Of a stretch of 34,102 nt of DNA, positions 7,113 to 14,163 are shown in pieces. The position numbers were made by a program, and so were the translations under genes. The stretch's first letter is position 1. Each line of letters starts with the position of its first letter. The stretch covers positions 29,763 through 63,864 of the forward strand of contig NZ_NOXV01000303.1 in assembly GCF_002251835.1 (NCBI RefSeq), written 5' to 3'. The notes below the pieces were generated by a model, which searched no databases, was not told the DNA's origin, and saw only the letters and a list, made by a program, of their open reading frames with translations. Source of the stretch: Flavobacterium cyanobacteriorum. Its GTDB lineage: Bacteria; Bacteroidota; Bacteroidia; Flavobacteriales; Flavobacteriaceae.

Positions 7113-8036
7113 ATGAATTATACCTTAAACCAGCTGCAGATTTTTCTTAAGATAGCAAAGACACAAAGTGTTACCAAAGCAGCTGAGGAACTGCACCTTA
7201 CACAGCCCGCGGTTTCCATACAGCTCCGCAATTTTCAGTCACAATTCAGTATACCGCTAACAGAGGTAGTGGGCCGCAAGATATATATCACAGATTTTGG
7301 TAAAGAAATAGCGATTGCAGCCGAAAAAATACTTGAAGAAGTTGCCAACATAAACCACAAAACACTGTCATACAGAGGAGAAATGTCTGGCAGGCTTAAG
7401 ATATCAGTAGTATCAACAGGCAAATACATCATGCCCTATTTTATTTCAGGGTTTATAAAGAATAACCCCGGCGTAGAACTTTATATTGATGTCACTAATA
7501 AAACAAGCGTATTGGCGAGCCTTGAAAATAATGAAGTAGATTTTTCGCTGGTTTCCATAGTGCCGAACAACCTCAATATTGAGAAACTCGACCTGCTTCA
7601 GAACAGGCTTTACCTGGTGGGGAATACTGAAGAAAAATTTAATGAAGGGGCGCACAGCATCGATATATTCAGCAACCTGCCCCTTATCTTCAGGGAAACT
7701 GGGTCAGGCACGCGGCAGGCGATGAACAAATTTATTGAAGCCAATAACATAAAAGTCCTCAAGAAAATGGAACTTACTTCCAATGAAGCATTAAAACAGG
7801 CTATACTGGCCGGAATGGGCTACTCAATAATGCCACTCATTGGCCTGAAAAGTGAACTTATTGACCATCAGCTTCAAATCATACCCGTTAAAGGATTACC
7901 AATAAAAAGCATGTGGAGCCTGATATGGCTGAAAGGAAAAAAGCATTCTCCCCTTGCTGAAAAATACCTGGAGTATCTCAAAAAGGAAAAGGAGGCTTTG
8001 GTGCAAAAGCATTTTGAATGGTATGAATTGTATTAA
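7113..8036 (+). CDS. LysR-family transcriptional regulator
   Basis: 307 residues. Residues 3-62 form the LysR winged helix-turn-helix (LNQLQIFLKIAKTQSVTKAAEELHLTQ... PAVSIQLRNFQ... FGKEIAIAAEKIL). Residues about 90-295 are the periplasmic-binding-protein-like effector domain (GRLKISVVSTGKYIMPYFI, FRETGSGTRQAMNKFI, LAGMGYSIMPLIG). The effector part most resembles the CbbR/CysL-like branch, but the ligand is not known. It is divergent from icd with a shared 89-base promoter region, the classic arrangement for a LysR regulator acting on its neighbour. The sterol-desaturase-family gene follows 59 bases downstream with its own -7 box. Confidence 0.92.
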   Translation: MNYTLNQLQIFLKIAKTQSVTKAAEELHLTQPAVSIQLRNFQSQFSIPLTEVVGRKIYITDFGKEIAIAAEKILEEVANINHKTLSYRGEMSGRLKISVVSTGKYIMPYFISGFIKNNPGVELYIDVTNKTSVLASLENNEVDFSLVSIVPNNLNIEKLDLLQNRLYLVGNTEEKFNEGAHSIDIFSNLPLIFRETGSGTRQAMNKFIEANNIKVLKKMELTSNEALKQAILAGMGYSIMPLIGLKSELIDHQLQIIPVKGLPIKSMWSLIWLKGKKHSPLAEKYLEYLKKEKEALVQKHFEWYELY

Positions 8037-8071
8037 TACCCTACTATTTTAGTAGATTAATATTTTTTATA

Positions 8072-8079
8072 TACATTTG
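8072..8079 (+). promoter_or_regulatory. -7 promoter box TACATTTG of the sterol desaturase gene
   Basis: Perfect TAnnTTTG match, 16 bases before the ATG at 8096. It suggests transcription separate from the LysR gene. Confidence 0.55.
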
Positions 8080-8095
8080 CCTTAAACCAGAATTT

Positions 8096-9322
8096 ATGGA
8101 AAATATACCATTCCTGGCATTTGCCATGCCTGCTTTTTTGCTGTTTGTTTATGCGGAGTACCAGATAACCCGTAAGACCCGACAAAAAAGCATTTTCAGG
8201 CACGAAAGTTCCGTATCGAACATAAGTGTGGGAATAGCTGAAAGGCTCATCAACCTTTTTGTAGCGGCGAGTTTCTATGAATTATTTTATTACATCTACA
8301 ACAACTACCGGCTATTTGATGCAGGAAGCTCTTACTCTGCCTGGATATTGCTGATACTGGGAACGGATTTTGTATGGTACTGGTACCACAGGCTCGGCCA
8401 TGAAGTAAATTTTTTCTGGGCAGCACACATAGTCCATCATCAAAGCGAAGAGTTTAATTTTACTGCTGCGGCACGCATTACTACCATACAGGCTATTATA
8501 CGCACAGGTTTTTGGTGCATATTGCCCCTGGCGGGATTCCATCCTAAAATGGTAATAACCATGCTCCTGGTGCACGGGGCCTATTCCTTCTTTACGCATA
8601 CACAGCTTATAGGACGTATAAAATGGCTTGAATATATTTTCGTGACACCCTCAGTACACGGCGTACACCACGCATCAAATGAAAAATACCTCGACAAGAA
8701 TTATGGCGATATGTTTACGTTTTGGGACCGCATGTTCGGTACTTTCCAGGCAGAAGAAGAAAAGCCAAGATACGGGCTTACGCACCCGCTGAAAAGCTAC
8801 AGCTTTTTGTGGCAGCATTTCCACTACTACTTTGAAATTTATGAACTGTGGAAGCGCTCAAAAGGTTTCAGGGCGAAATGGAATGCTGTTTTTGGCAGCC
8901 CTGCCCAAATGGACCAGGACATAAGGCCAATGCTCGAAAAGCGTTTCCTGCAGGACCGTACGCATGATGTACCGCGCCTGAAGTTCAGGGGCTACCTGTA
9001 CCTGCAAATTGGGTTTTGCATTGCAGCGTTAACGGCATTAACCTACTACTGGCAGTTTACCGATGGGGGTACCCGGCTTTTTGTAACACTATTTATATTG
9101 ATAACACTCATTAACTGCGGTGCCCTGCTTGAACAGCGCAGGTGGATATATTACCTTGAATATGCACGGCTTTTCCTCTGCTCGGTTTACCTGCTCCATA
9201 AATATGACCTCGAAGAATATACATTACTGCCGCTCATAGTTATGGTTATTGCTGAGCAAAAACTTCATTTGGGCAAAAGGTACAGCAGGTTCGTACTACA
9301 GGCTGAAAGGCAGGGTAAATAA
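8096..9322 (+). CDS. Sterol desaturase / fatty acid hydroxylase family membrane protein
   Basis: 408 residues. The N-terminus is hydrophobic (FLAFAMPAFLLFVYAEYQ) and the protein has several membrane segments. The di-iron histidine clusters of the fatty acid hydroxylase superfamily are present: HRLGH, HIVHH and HGVHHASN, followed by YGDMFTFWDRMFGTF. These proteins hydroxylate or desaturate membrane lipids or sterols using O2 at the inner membrane. The layout, with a C-terminal extension of three to four more hydrophobic segments (about 300-395), is reminiscent of alkylglycerol-monooxygenase-like members, but the substrate cannot be assigned. It lies downstream of a LysR gene and convergent with an OmpA gene. 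Confidence 0.9.
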   Translation: MENIPFLAFAMPAFLLFVYAEYQITRKTRQKSIFRHESSVSNISVGIAERLINLFVAASFYELFYYIYNNYRLFDAGSSYSAWILLILGTDFVWYWYHRLGHEVNFFWAAHIVHHQSEEFNFTAAARITTIQAIIRTGFWCILPLAGFHPKMVITMLLVHGAYSFFTHTQLIGRIKWLEYIFVTPSVHGVHHASNEKYLDKNYGDMFTFWDRMFGTFQAEEEKPRYGLTHPLKSYSFLWQHFHYYFEIYELWKRSKGFRAKWNAVFGSPAQMDQDIRPMLEKRFLQDRTHDVPRLKFRGYLYLQIGFCIAALTALTYYWQFTDGGTRLFVTLFILITLINCGALLEQRRWIYYLEYARLFLCSVYLLHKYDLEEYTLLPLIVMVIAEQKLHLGKRYSRFVLQAERQGK

Positions 9323-9332
9323 GTACCTAATA

Positions 9333-10199
9333 TTAATTTTCAAGCACCAGCACTTCTACCCTGCGGTTTTCAGCGCGTTCTTCCTCGTTTTTTTCAGGAA
9401 TGGGATTAATAGGCTGCGTAGTGCCTAAGCCTTCAAAAGTTAAACGGCTTTTTTCAATACCGTTGAGCGTAAGGAACCTCATAACAGCCTTGGCACGATC
9501 ATACGATAGTTTGCGGGGGTCGCTCTTCATACAGCAAATATGTCCGAGAAGTTTTATTTTAAGTTTTTTGTGCAGGCGCATTACCTCCAGCAGCTCATAT
9601 AGCACAGGCCTTGATTCCGGTATTATGTTAAAGGTATTCTCATAAAAGTTGAGGTTCTTTAACCTTAGCTTCTCTCCCGGTTTTGCCTGTCCCACTTGTT
9701 TCATGAACACAGGGTCAAGTATAATTTCCTGTTTAGTACCATTTGGGTTGGTAAGCACAATCCGGGAAGGGTATGTTACCACCTCCGGCTCAGGCTTTAT
9801 ACCGAGTATTTCATTTTCGCGGTGCAGGTCTTTTTCAGGCAGGTAAAATATTGTAGCCTTGCGGTTTTCTGCCTTATTTTTGGAATGCTGGTGCAGTTCG
9901 CCAAAACTTCTGGCCTTAAAATCCTCACGTGTTTTTACCCTGCCTTTGAGGGTAGCATACACGTAGCTTACCCGGCGTTGTGCCAGCGTATCATTAAGGC
10001 CTACAGTACCATCTTCGTCTGTATAGCCGTTTATAGCCAGGACTTTTGAAGTTTTGTTGGCTGCTATCCAGGCCTCAAGCCGGTTCTGCTCACTTTTCTT
10101 CAACTCATGCTTATTACTGTCAAAATATACCGAGAATTGTTCCTGGGCTGAGAGTGTAGCAGTGACGAGCAATATGATGTAAAAATATAAATTCTTCAT
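9333..10199 (-). CDS. OmpA-family protein with two OmpA-like domains
   Basis: 288 residues from ATG 10199 (MKNLYFYIILLVTATLSAQ, a clear SPI signal peptide). The in-frame ATG at 10214 would add five residues in front of the signal and is less likely. Domain 1 (about 24-125) keeps INGYTDEDGT and the Arg of LAQRR. Domain 2 (about 185-288) starts at LNFYENTFNIIPESRPVL and has LLGHICC where typical OmpA domains have GHTD, then LSYDRAKAV and ENRRVEVLV. The family binds peptidoglycan from the periplasm or outer membrane. It is a tandem paralogue of the gene at 10340-11122. A near-match -7 box (TAACTTCG) lies about 25 bases upstream. Confidence 0.88.
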   Translation of the reverse strand: MKNLYFYIILLVTATLSAQEQFSVYFDSNKHELKKSEQNRLEAWIAANKTSKVLAINGYTDEDGTVGLNDTLAQRRVSYVYATLKGRVKTREDFKARSFGELHQHSKNKAENRKATIFYLPEKDLHRENEILGIKPEPEVVTYPSRIVLTNPNGTKQEIILDPVFMKQVGQAKPGEKLRLKNLNFYENTFNIIPESRPVLYELLEVMRLHKKLKIKLLGHICCMKSDPRKLSYDRAKAVMRFLTLNGIEKSRLTFEGLGTTQPINPIPEKNEEERAENRRVEVLVLEN

Positions 10200-10339
10200 T
10201 GGGGAGAATATCATTGTACGCCGAACGAAGTTACATATTATTTATTTCACGAGATCAATTACATATAATAAACCTTACTAAAAAACTCTTGCTTCCATTG
10301 AAACAGAACAACTGAAAATCTATCTTTTTTGGCTTTTAA

Positions 10340-11122
10340 CTAATCTATTTCCAGTATCTCTATCTCTACCCTACGGTTAGCAACTCGCTCTTCCTCATTT
10401 TTTTCAGGTATTTTATATAAAGGCCTGTTGCTACCAAAACTTTGATAAGATATTCTGTTACCAGCAATGCCGTTAAGTTCCAGAAAACGGTGTACAGCCT
10501 TCGCCCGTTTATTAGCAACATCCAATACATCAATTTCCTGGCAGCAGATGTGCCCCTGTATATCAATCTTCAGATTAGGATTAGCCTGCATTATTGCCAG
10601 AAGTTCCCTCAGTACAGGCTCACATTGGGGTAGGACCACGTCAGACTTATCATAAAAATTGAGATTAGAAAGGCGCAGCTTGTCACCTTTTTTGGCTGTG
10701 GAAACTGCCCCAAAAAGTTTTGTTTCAGGTTTAGGCGCTACTGATGCCTTTTCAACCTGAAGCTTTTTGATAACTACTGTAACTTTTCTGTCTTGTGGAG
10801 ATTTGCCTCCTCTAGCAACGGATTCGCCAAAGCCCTGCTGACGGATGCCTGTTACATCAAGGCCTTCTGCTCTTAATAGCCTATAAACATATGCTGCCCG
10901 TTTTTCTGATAGTTCCTTATTGTAGGCGTCAGTACCCACCGCATCAGCATAGCCATCTATTTGAAGTACTTCAGCATTTTTATTGGCATCAATCCATAAT
11001 TTTAAATCCTTGGCTGACGAAGGATTAGCTTCGGCAACGTCAAAATCAAAATAAACAATAAATTTTTCCTGTGTAGATGCTGTAAGAGGCAGCAGTAACA
11101 GTAAGAGTAAAAGATTTTTCAT
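10340..11122 (-). CDS. OmpA-family protein with two OmpA-like domains (paralogue)
   Basis: 260 residues with signal peptide MKNLLLLLLLLPLTASTQ. Domain 1 (about 20-120) contains FIVYFDFDVAEANPSS, IDGYADAVGT and LSEKRAAYVY. Domain 2 (about 155-258) contains LSNLNFYDKSDVVLPQCEPVL, IQGHICCQE, ANKRAKAVHRFL, IPEKNEEER and ANRRVEIEIL. The order and many residues match the neighbouring OmpA protein, so the pair arose by tandem duplication. Both replace the usual Thr-Asp after GH in domain 2 by Ile-Cys-Cys. Expected to be periplasmic or outer-membrane associated. A small dyad at 11186-11211 lies in its upstream region. Confidence 0.88.
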   Translation of the reverse strand: MKNLLLLLLLLPLTASTQEKFIVYFDFDVAEANPSSAKDLKLWIDANKNAEVLQIDGYADAVGTDAYNKELSEKRAAYVYRLLRAEGLDVTGIRQQGFGESVARGGKSPQDRKVTVVIKKLQVEKASVAPKPETKLFGAVSTAKKGDKLRLSNLNFYDKSDVVLPQCEPVLRELLAIMQANPNLKIDIQGHICCQEIDVLDVANKRAKAVHRFLELNGIAGNRISYQSFGSNRPLYKIPEKNEEERVANRRVEIEILEID

Positions 11123-11185
11123 GAATCTTATTTAGCCGTTAAATAAATCAATCAGTTTGACTCTACTCCCTTTTTAATTAGGTAA

Positions 11186-11211
11186 TAATGAAGAAACTTT
11201 GTGCTTCATTA
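11186..11211. repeat. 8-bp inverted repeat upstream of the OmpA paralogue
   Basis: TAATGAAG and CTTCATTA are exact reverse complements separated by 10 bases, 64-89 bases upstream of the OmpA start. No T tract follows on either strand, so it is not an obvious terminator; an operator or leader hairpin is possible. Confidence 0.35.
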
Positions 11212-11274
11212 ATAAGGGATTTCAAAATAAGAAACGCCTCAATTTAATGATTATTATTTTATTACAGGTAGGAA

Positions 11275-11304
11275 ATAAAAAACCTGCCGGTTGTGCGGCA
11301 GGTT
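11275..11304 (-). terminator. Rho-independent terminator of glnN
   Basis: A perfect 9-bp stem AACCTGCCG / CGGCAGGTT (11281-11289 with 11296-11304) is followed on the minus strand by TTTTATT, about 24 bases after the glnN stop codon. Confidence 0.85.
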
Positions 11305-11327
11305 GTACTCAATTAATTGCTATGAAA

Positions 11328-13517
11328 TTATCGTGTAAATAATAACTCCCTGTATTTGGTCAGTGTCCATATCTCGTCATCAACCAGCAGCTCCAGCTTA
11401 TCGCAGTGGTTCCTGATGATGTCAAAATACGGCTTCACCTTCTCACAATAGGCATGAGCCATAGCCTCGGCATTATCAAGCGCGTTAGCTTTTTTGCGTT
11501 CTTCGGTCATTTCCTCCACTTTAGAGTTTATTTCCGAAATGTGTTCTGATATTTCTTTGATAAGCGCTATCTGCTCCCTGCCAATTTTTTCGAACTCACT
11601 GCCAAAAATCTCTTTAAGCCCCTTAACATTCTCAATAAGCACGTTTTGGTACCGTATAGCCGTTGGGATTACGTGGTTACGCGCAATATCACCCAGCACA
11701 CGCCCTTCAATCTGTATCTTTTTGGTGTATTCTTCCAGCTCAATTTCATAACGGGCTTCCACTTCAACATGGTTCATTACGCCAAGCTCCTCAAAAAGCT
11801 TCAGTGCATCTTCAGATACTTTTGCCTTCAGTGCAGCCGGTGTGGTTTTGTGGTTGCTTAGGCCACGCTTTGCTGCTTCCTGCTCCCACGCCTCGCTGTA
11901 GCCGTCACCTTCAAACAGTATATTCTTAGTCTCTTTAATATACTCCCTCAGTACATTGAATATCGCATCGTCCTTCTTCATGCCTTTGCCATCGATTAGG
12001 GCATCGACTTCTTTTTTGAAATCCCTTAGCTGCCTGGCCACAATAGCATTGAGTATGGTCATGGCATTGGCACAGTTAGCGCTTGAACCCACAGCACGGA
12101 ATTCAAACTTATTACCTGTAAAGGCAAAAGGCGATGTCCTGTTCCTGTCGGTATTATCCAGCAATACATCAGGTATTTTACCTACCACGTTCAGCTTAAG
12201 GTCGGTTTTTTCTTCCGGCGAAAGCTTCCCGCTCGATACGCCTTCCAGCTCTTCGAGCACTTTGGTAAGTTGCTGGCCTATGAATACTGATATAATAGCC
12301 GGCGGCGCTTCGTTAGCACCAAGCCTGTGGTCATTTGATGCCGTGGCTATTGATGCCCTTAGCAGTGCTTCATTTTTATAAACAGCTTTTATAGTATTTA
12401 TAAAGAAGGTAAGGAACTGCAGGTTACTCATGGGAGTTTTGCCGGGGCTAAGCAGGTTTACACCGGTATCAGTAGCCATTGACCAGTTGTTGTGCTTGCC
12501 CGAACCATTCACGCCTTTAAAAGGCTTTTCGTGGAAAAGTACCTTAAAATCGTGGCGTTCCGCAACTTTCTGCATCACATCCATAAGGAGTGAGTTATGG
12601 TCAACCGCAAGATTGGTCTCTTCAAAAATAGGCGCAAGCTCAAATTGGTTGGGCGCCACCTCATTATGGCGTGTCTTAACAGGGACACCCAGCAGCATAC
12701 ACTCATTTTCCAGGTCACGCATATAGTTCAGGACACGTGTAGGTATAGAACCGAAATAATGGTCCTCAAGCTGCTGCCCTTTTGCCGAAGCATGACCCAG
12801 CAAAGTACGGCCGGTTAGCAATATGTCCGGCCTTGAAGCGGCCAGCGCCGCATCAACAAGGAAATACTCCTGCTCCCAGCCCAAAGTAGCGGTTACTTTT
12901 TTTACATTTTTATCAAAATAACGGCACACTTCTGTTGCTGCCTCATCTACTGCATGAAGCGCCCTTAAAAGTGGTGTTTTATAATCAAGTGCCTCACCGG
13001 TATAAGAAACAAATACTGTAGGTATACAAAGTGTGGTACCATATATAAAGGCAGGTGATGTCGGGTCCCAGGCCGTATAACCACGGGCCTCAAAAGTATT
13101 CCTTATGCCTCCGTTAGGAAAACTTGAAGCATCAGGCTCCTGCTGTGCAAGCTGGCTGCCCCCGAATTTTTCCACAGGGTCGCTGCCATCAAGCGATGTT
13201 TCAAAAAAAGCATCGTGCTTTTCGGCAGTAGCGCCTGTAAGCGGTTGAAACCAGTGTGTGTAGTGGGTAACGCCTTTGCTTAGCGCCCACTCTTTCATGC
13301 CGATGGCGATGTAATCTGCCAGCCTGCGGTCAATTTTTGTTCCGTGCTGCACCGCATTTTTTACGGCCTGGTAAGCCTCAGGCGTCAGGTATTGGCGCAT
13401 CGCCTTGTCATTGAATACATTACTTCCGAAAATAACGGACTTTCTGTCGAGTTCCTCGACTTTTACAGGCTTTCTTCCTGCGGCTTCTTTTAACGCCTGA
13501 AAACGAAATGTTGACAT
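11328..13517 (-). CDS. glnN: Glutamine synthetase type III
   Basis: 729 residues, the length of GSIII and much longer than GSI or GSII. It makes glutamine from glutamate, ammonia and ATP. The N-terminus MSTFRFQALKEAAGRKPVKVEE and EELDRKSVIFGSNVFND are characteristic of this class. Active-site signatures visible are LGWEQEYFLVD, TRHNEVAPNQFELAPIFEE, HEKPFKGVNGSGKHNNWSM and SNDHRLGANEAPPAIIS. The C-terminal ~170 residues are the helical GSIII extension ending in LLVDDEIWTLTKYRELLF. It is monocistronic, with a TATCTTTG -7 box at 13558-13565, a palindrome just upstream of it and a strong terminator. Nitrogen control is likely but the regulator is not in the window. Confidence 0.97.
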   Translation of the reverse strand: MSTFRFQALKEAAGRKPVKVEELDRKSVIFGSNVFNDKAMRQYLTPEAYQAVKNAVQHGTKIDRRLADYIAIGMKEWALSKGVTHYTHWFQPLTGATAEKHDAFFETSLDGSDPVEKFGGSQLAQQEPDASSFPNGGIRNTFEARGYTAWDPTSPAFIYGTTLCIPTVFVSYTGEALDYKTPLLRALHAVDEAATEVCRYFDKNVKKVTATLGWEQEYFLVDAALAASRPDILLTGRTLLGHASAKGQQLEDHYFGSIPTRVLNYMRDLENECMLLGVPVKTRHNEVAPNQFELAPIFEETNLAVDHNSLLMDVMQKVAERHDFKVLFHEKPFKGVNGSGKHNNWSMATDTGVNLLSPGKTPMSNLQFLTFFINTIKAVYKNEALLRASIATASNDHRLGANEAPPAIISVFIGQQLTKVLEELEGVSSGKLSPEEKTDLKLNVVGKIPDVLLDNTDRNRTSPFAFTGNKFEFRAVGSSANCANAMTILNAIVARQLRDFKKEVDALIDGKGMKKDDAIFNVLREYIKETKNILFEGDGYSEAWEQEAAKRGLSNHKTTPAALKAKVSEDALKLFEELGVMNHVEVEARYEIELEEYTKKIQIEGRVLGDIARNHVIPTAIRYQNVLIENVKGLKEIFGSEFEKIGREQIALIKEISEHISEINSKVEEMTEERKKANALDNAEAMAHAYCEKVKPYFDIIRNHCDKLELLVDDEIWTLTKYRELLFTR

Positions 13518-13557
13518 GAAACAAAAATTTTGGGTTACACTTATAAAAAAAACAGGG

Positions 13558-13565
13558 CAAAGATA
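13558..13565 (-). promoter_or_regulatory. -7 promoter box TATCTTTG of glnN
   Basis: Perfect TAnnTTTG match on the minus strand, about 40 bases before the glnN ATG. No TTG -33 element is visible at the usual spacing, which fits an activated promoter. Confidence 0.6.
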
Positions 13566-13592
13566 TTAAATTAATATTTTATAATTTATATT

Positions 13593-13613
13593 ACCCCTAT
13601 AAAAAATAGGGTT
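13593..13613. promoter_or_regulatory. Palindrome ACCCCTAT-aaaaa-ATAGGGTT, candidate glnN operator
   Basis: CCCTAT and ATAGGG form an inverted repeat separated by an A run, and the flanking bases nearly continue it. Its centre is about 40-45 bases upstream of the -7 box of glnN, a position suited to an activator. The identity of the binding protein is unknown. Confidence 0.45.
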
Positions 13614-13784
13614 AAAACAAAATAATAACCTATAAATTGCCGACCTACCCTAAAATTTTGACAGGTACAACCATAATTGACCAGCTTTAATAATTAAAAT
13701 TATATATAAACCCATTGCCCCTCTTAAATATAACTTAAAATACTTACAATCCTAAAAAACGTTGTTAAACTTATTATAATCAAA

Positions 13785-13815
13785 TTGTTAGCAGGCACCT
13801 GAATGGCTAATTTAG
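13785..13815 (+). promoter_or_regulatory. Probable promoter of the YtxH-like / glycosyltransferase genes
   Basis: TTG at 13785-13787 and TAATTTAG (7 of 8 to TAnnTTTG) at 13808-13815 are separated by 20 bases, the normal Bacteroidota spacing. The first gene starts 45 bases further on. Confidence 0.45.
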
Positions 13816-13860
13816 CAATGTCAATAACTCTCTGATTAACCAAAAATATACAGCAAGGCC

Positions 13861-14118
13861 ATGAACAAAAAAATTATATGGGGAATTGCCGCGGGAGCAG
13901 CAGCCCTGGGAATTGCCGCTATCCTGATAAACAGGAGAAACAGTGAAAAACGTTTTAACGCACAGGCAGGCGAAGCAAAAGAAAATTTTAAAAAGAAATT
14001 AACTGAACTGCAGCGGAAGGCAAAAAAAGAATATAAAAATTCCCGTCCCGGAGCCCTGGAAGCCGTAAATAGAGCTAAAGGCCGGGCAGAAGAATGGGTG
14101 AAAAGGGCCAACGCATAG
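13861..14118 (+). CDS. YtxH-like small membrane-anchored protein
   Basis: 85 residues. One N-terminal membrane helix (IIWGIAAGAAALGIAAILI, residues 5-23) is followed by a highly charged, Lys/Glu/Arg-rich helical tail (about 24-85) likely to form a coiled coil. This is the layout of YtxH-domain and related gas-vesicle-like stress proteins of Bacteroidota. No enzymatic motif is present. It precedes the GT4 glycosyltransferase by 45 bases on the same strand and may be co-transcribed. Function is unknown. Confidence 0.75.
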   Translation: MNKKIIWGIAAGAAALGIAAILINRRNSEKRFNAQAGEAKENFKKKLTELQRKAKKEYKNSRPGALEAVNRAKGRAEEWVKRANA

Positions 14119-14163
14119 CCGGTACCACAGAACCACACCACTGCTAATAACATCTAATGAGGT

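Larger units (their letters stand above)
13518..13860. other. A/T-rich regulatory gap between glnN and the YtxH-like gene
   Basis: 343 bases without a gene, very A/T-rich. It holds the glnN -7 box (13558-13565), a dyad at 13593-13613 and the probable promoter of the rightward gene (TTG at 13785-13787, 20 bases, TAATTTAG at 13808-13815). The middle (about 13620-13780) shows no recognisable element. Confidence 0.6.

Noticed and set aside
11646-12381. Several rightward frames opposite glnN, icd and mnmA
   Set aside because: All lie antisense to strongly supported genes and mirror their codon structure; none has its own family signature.
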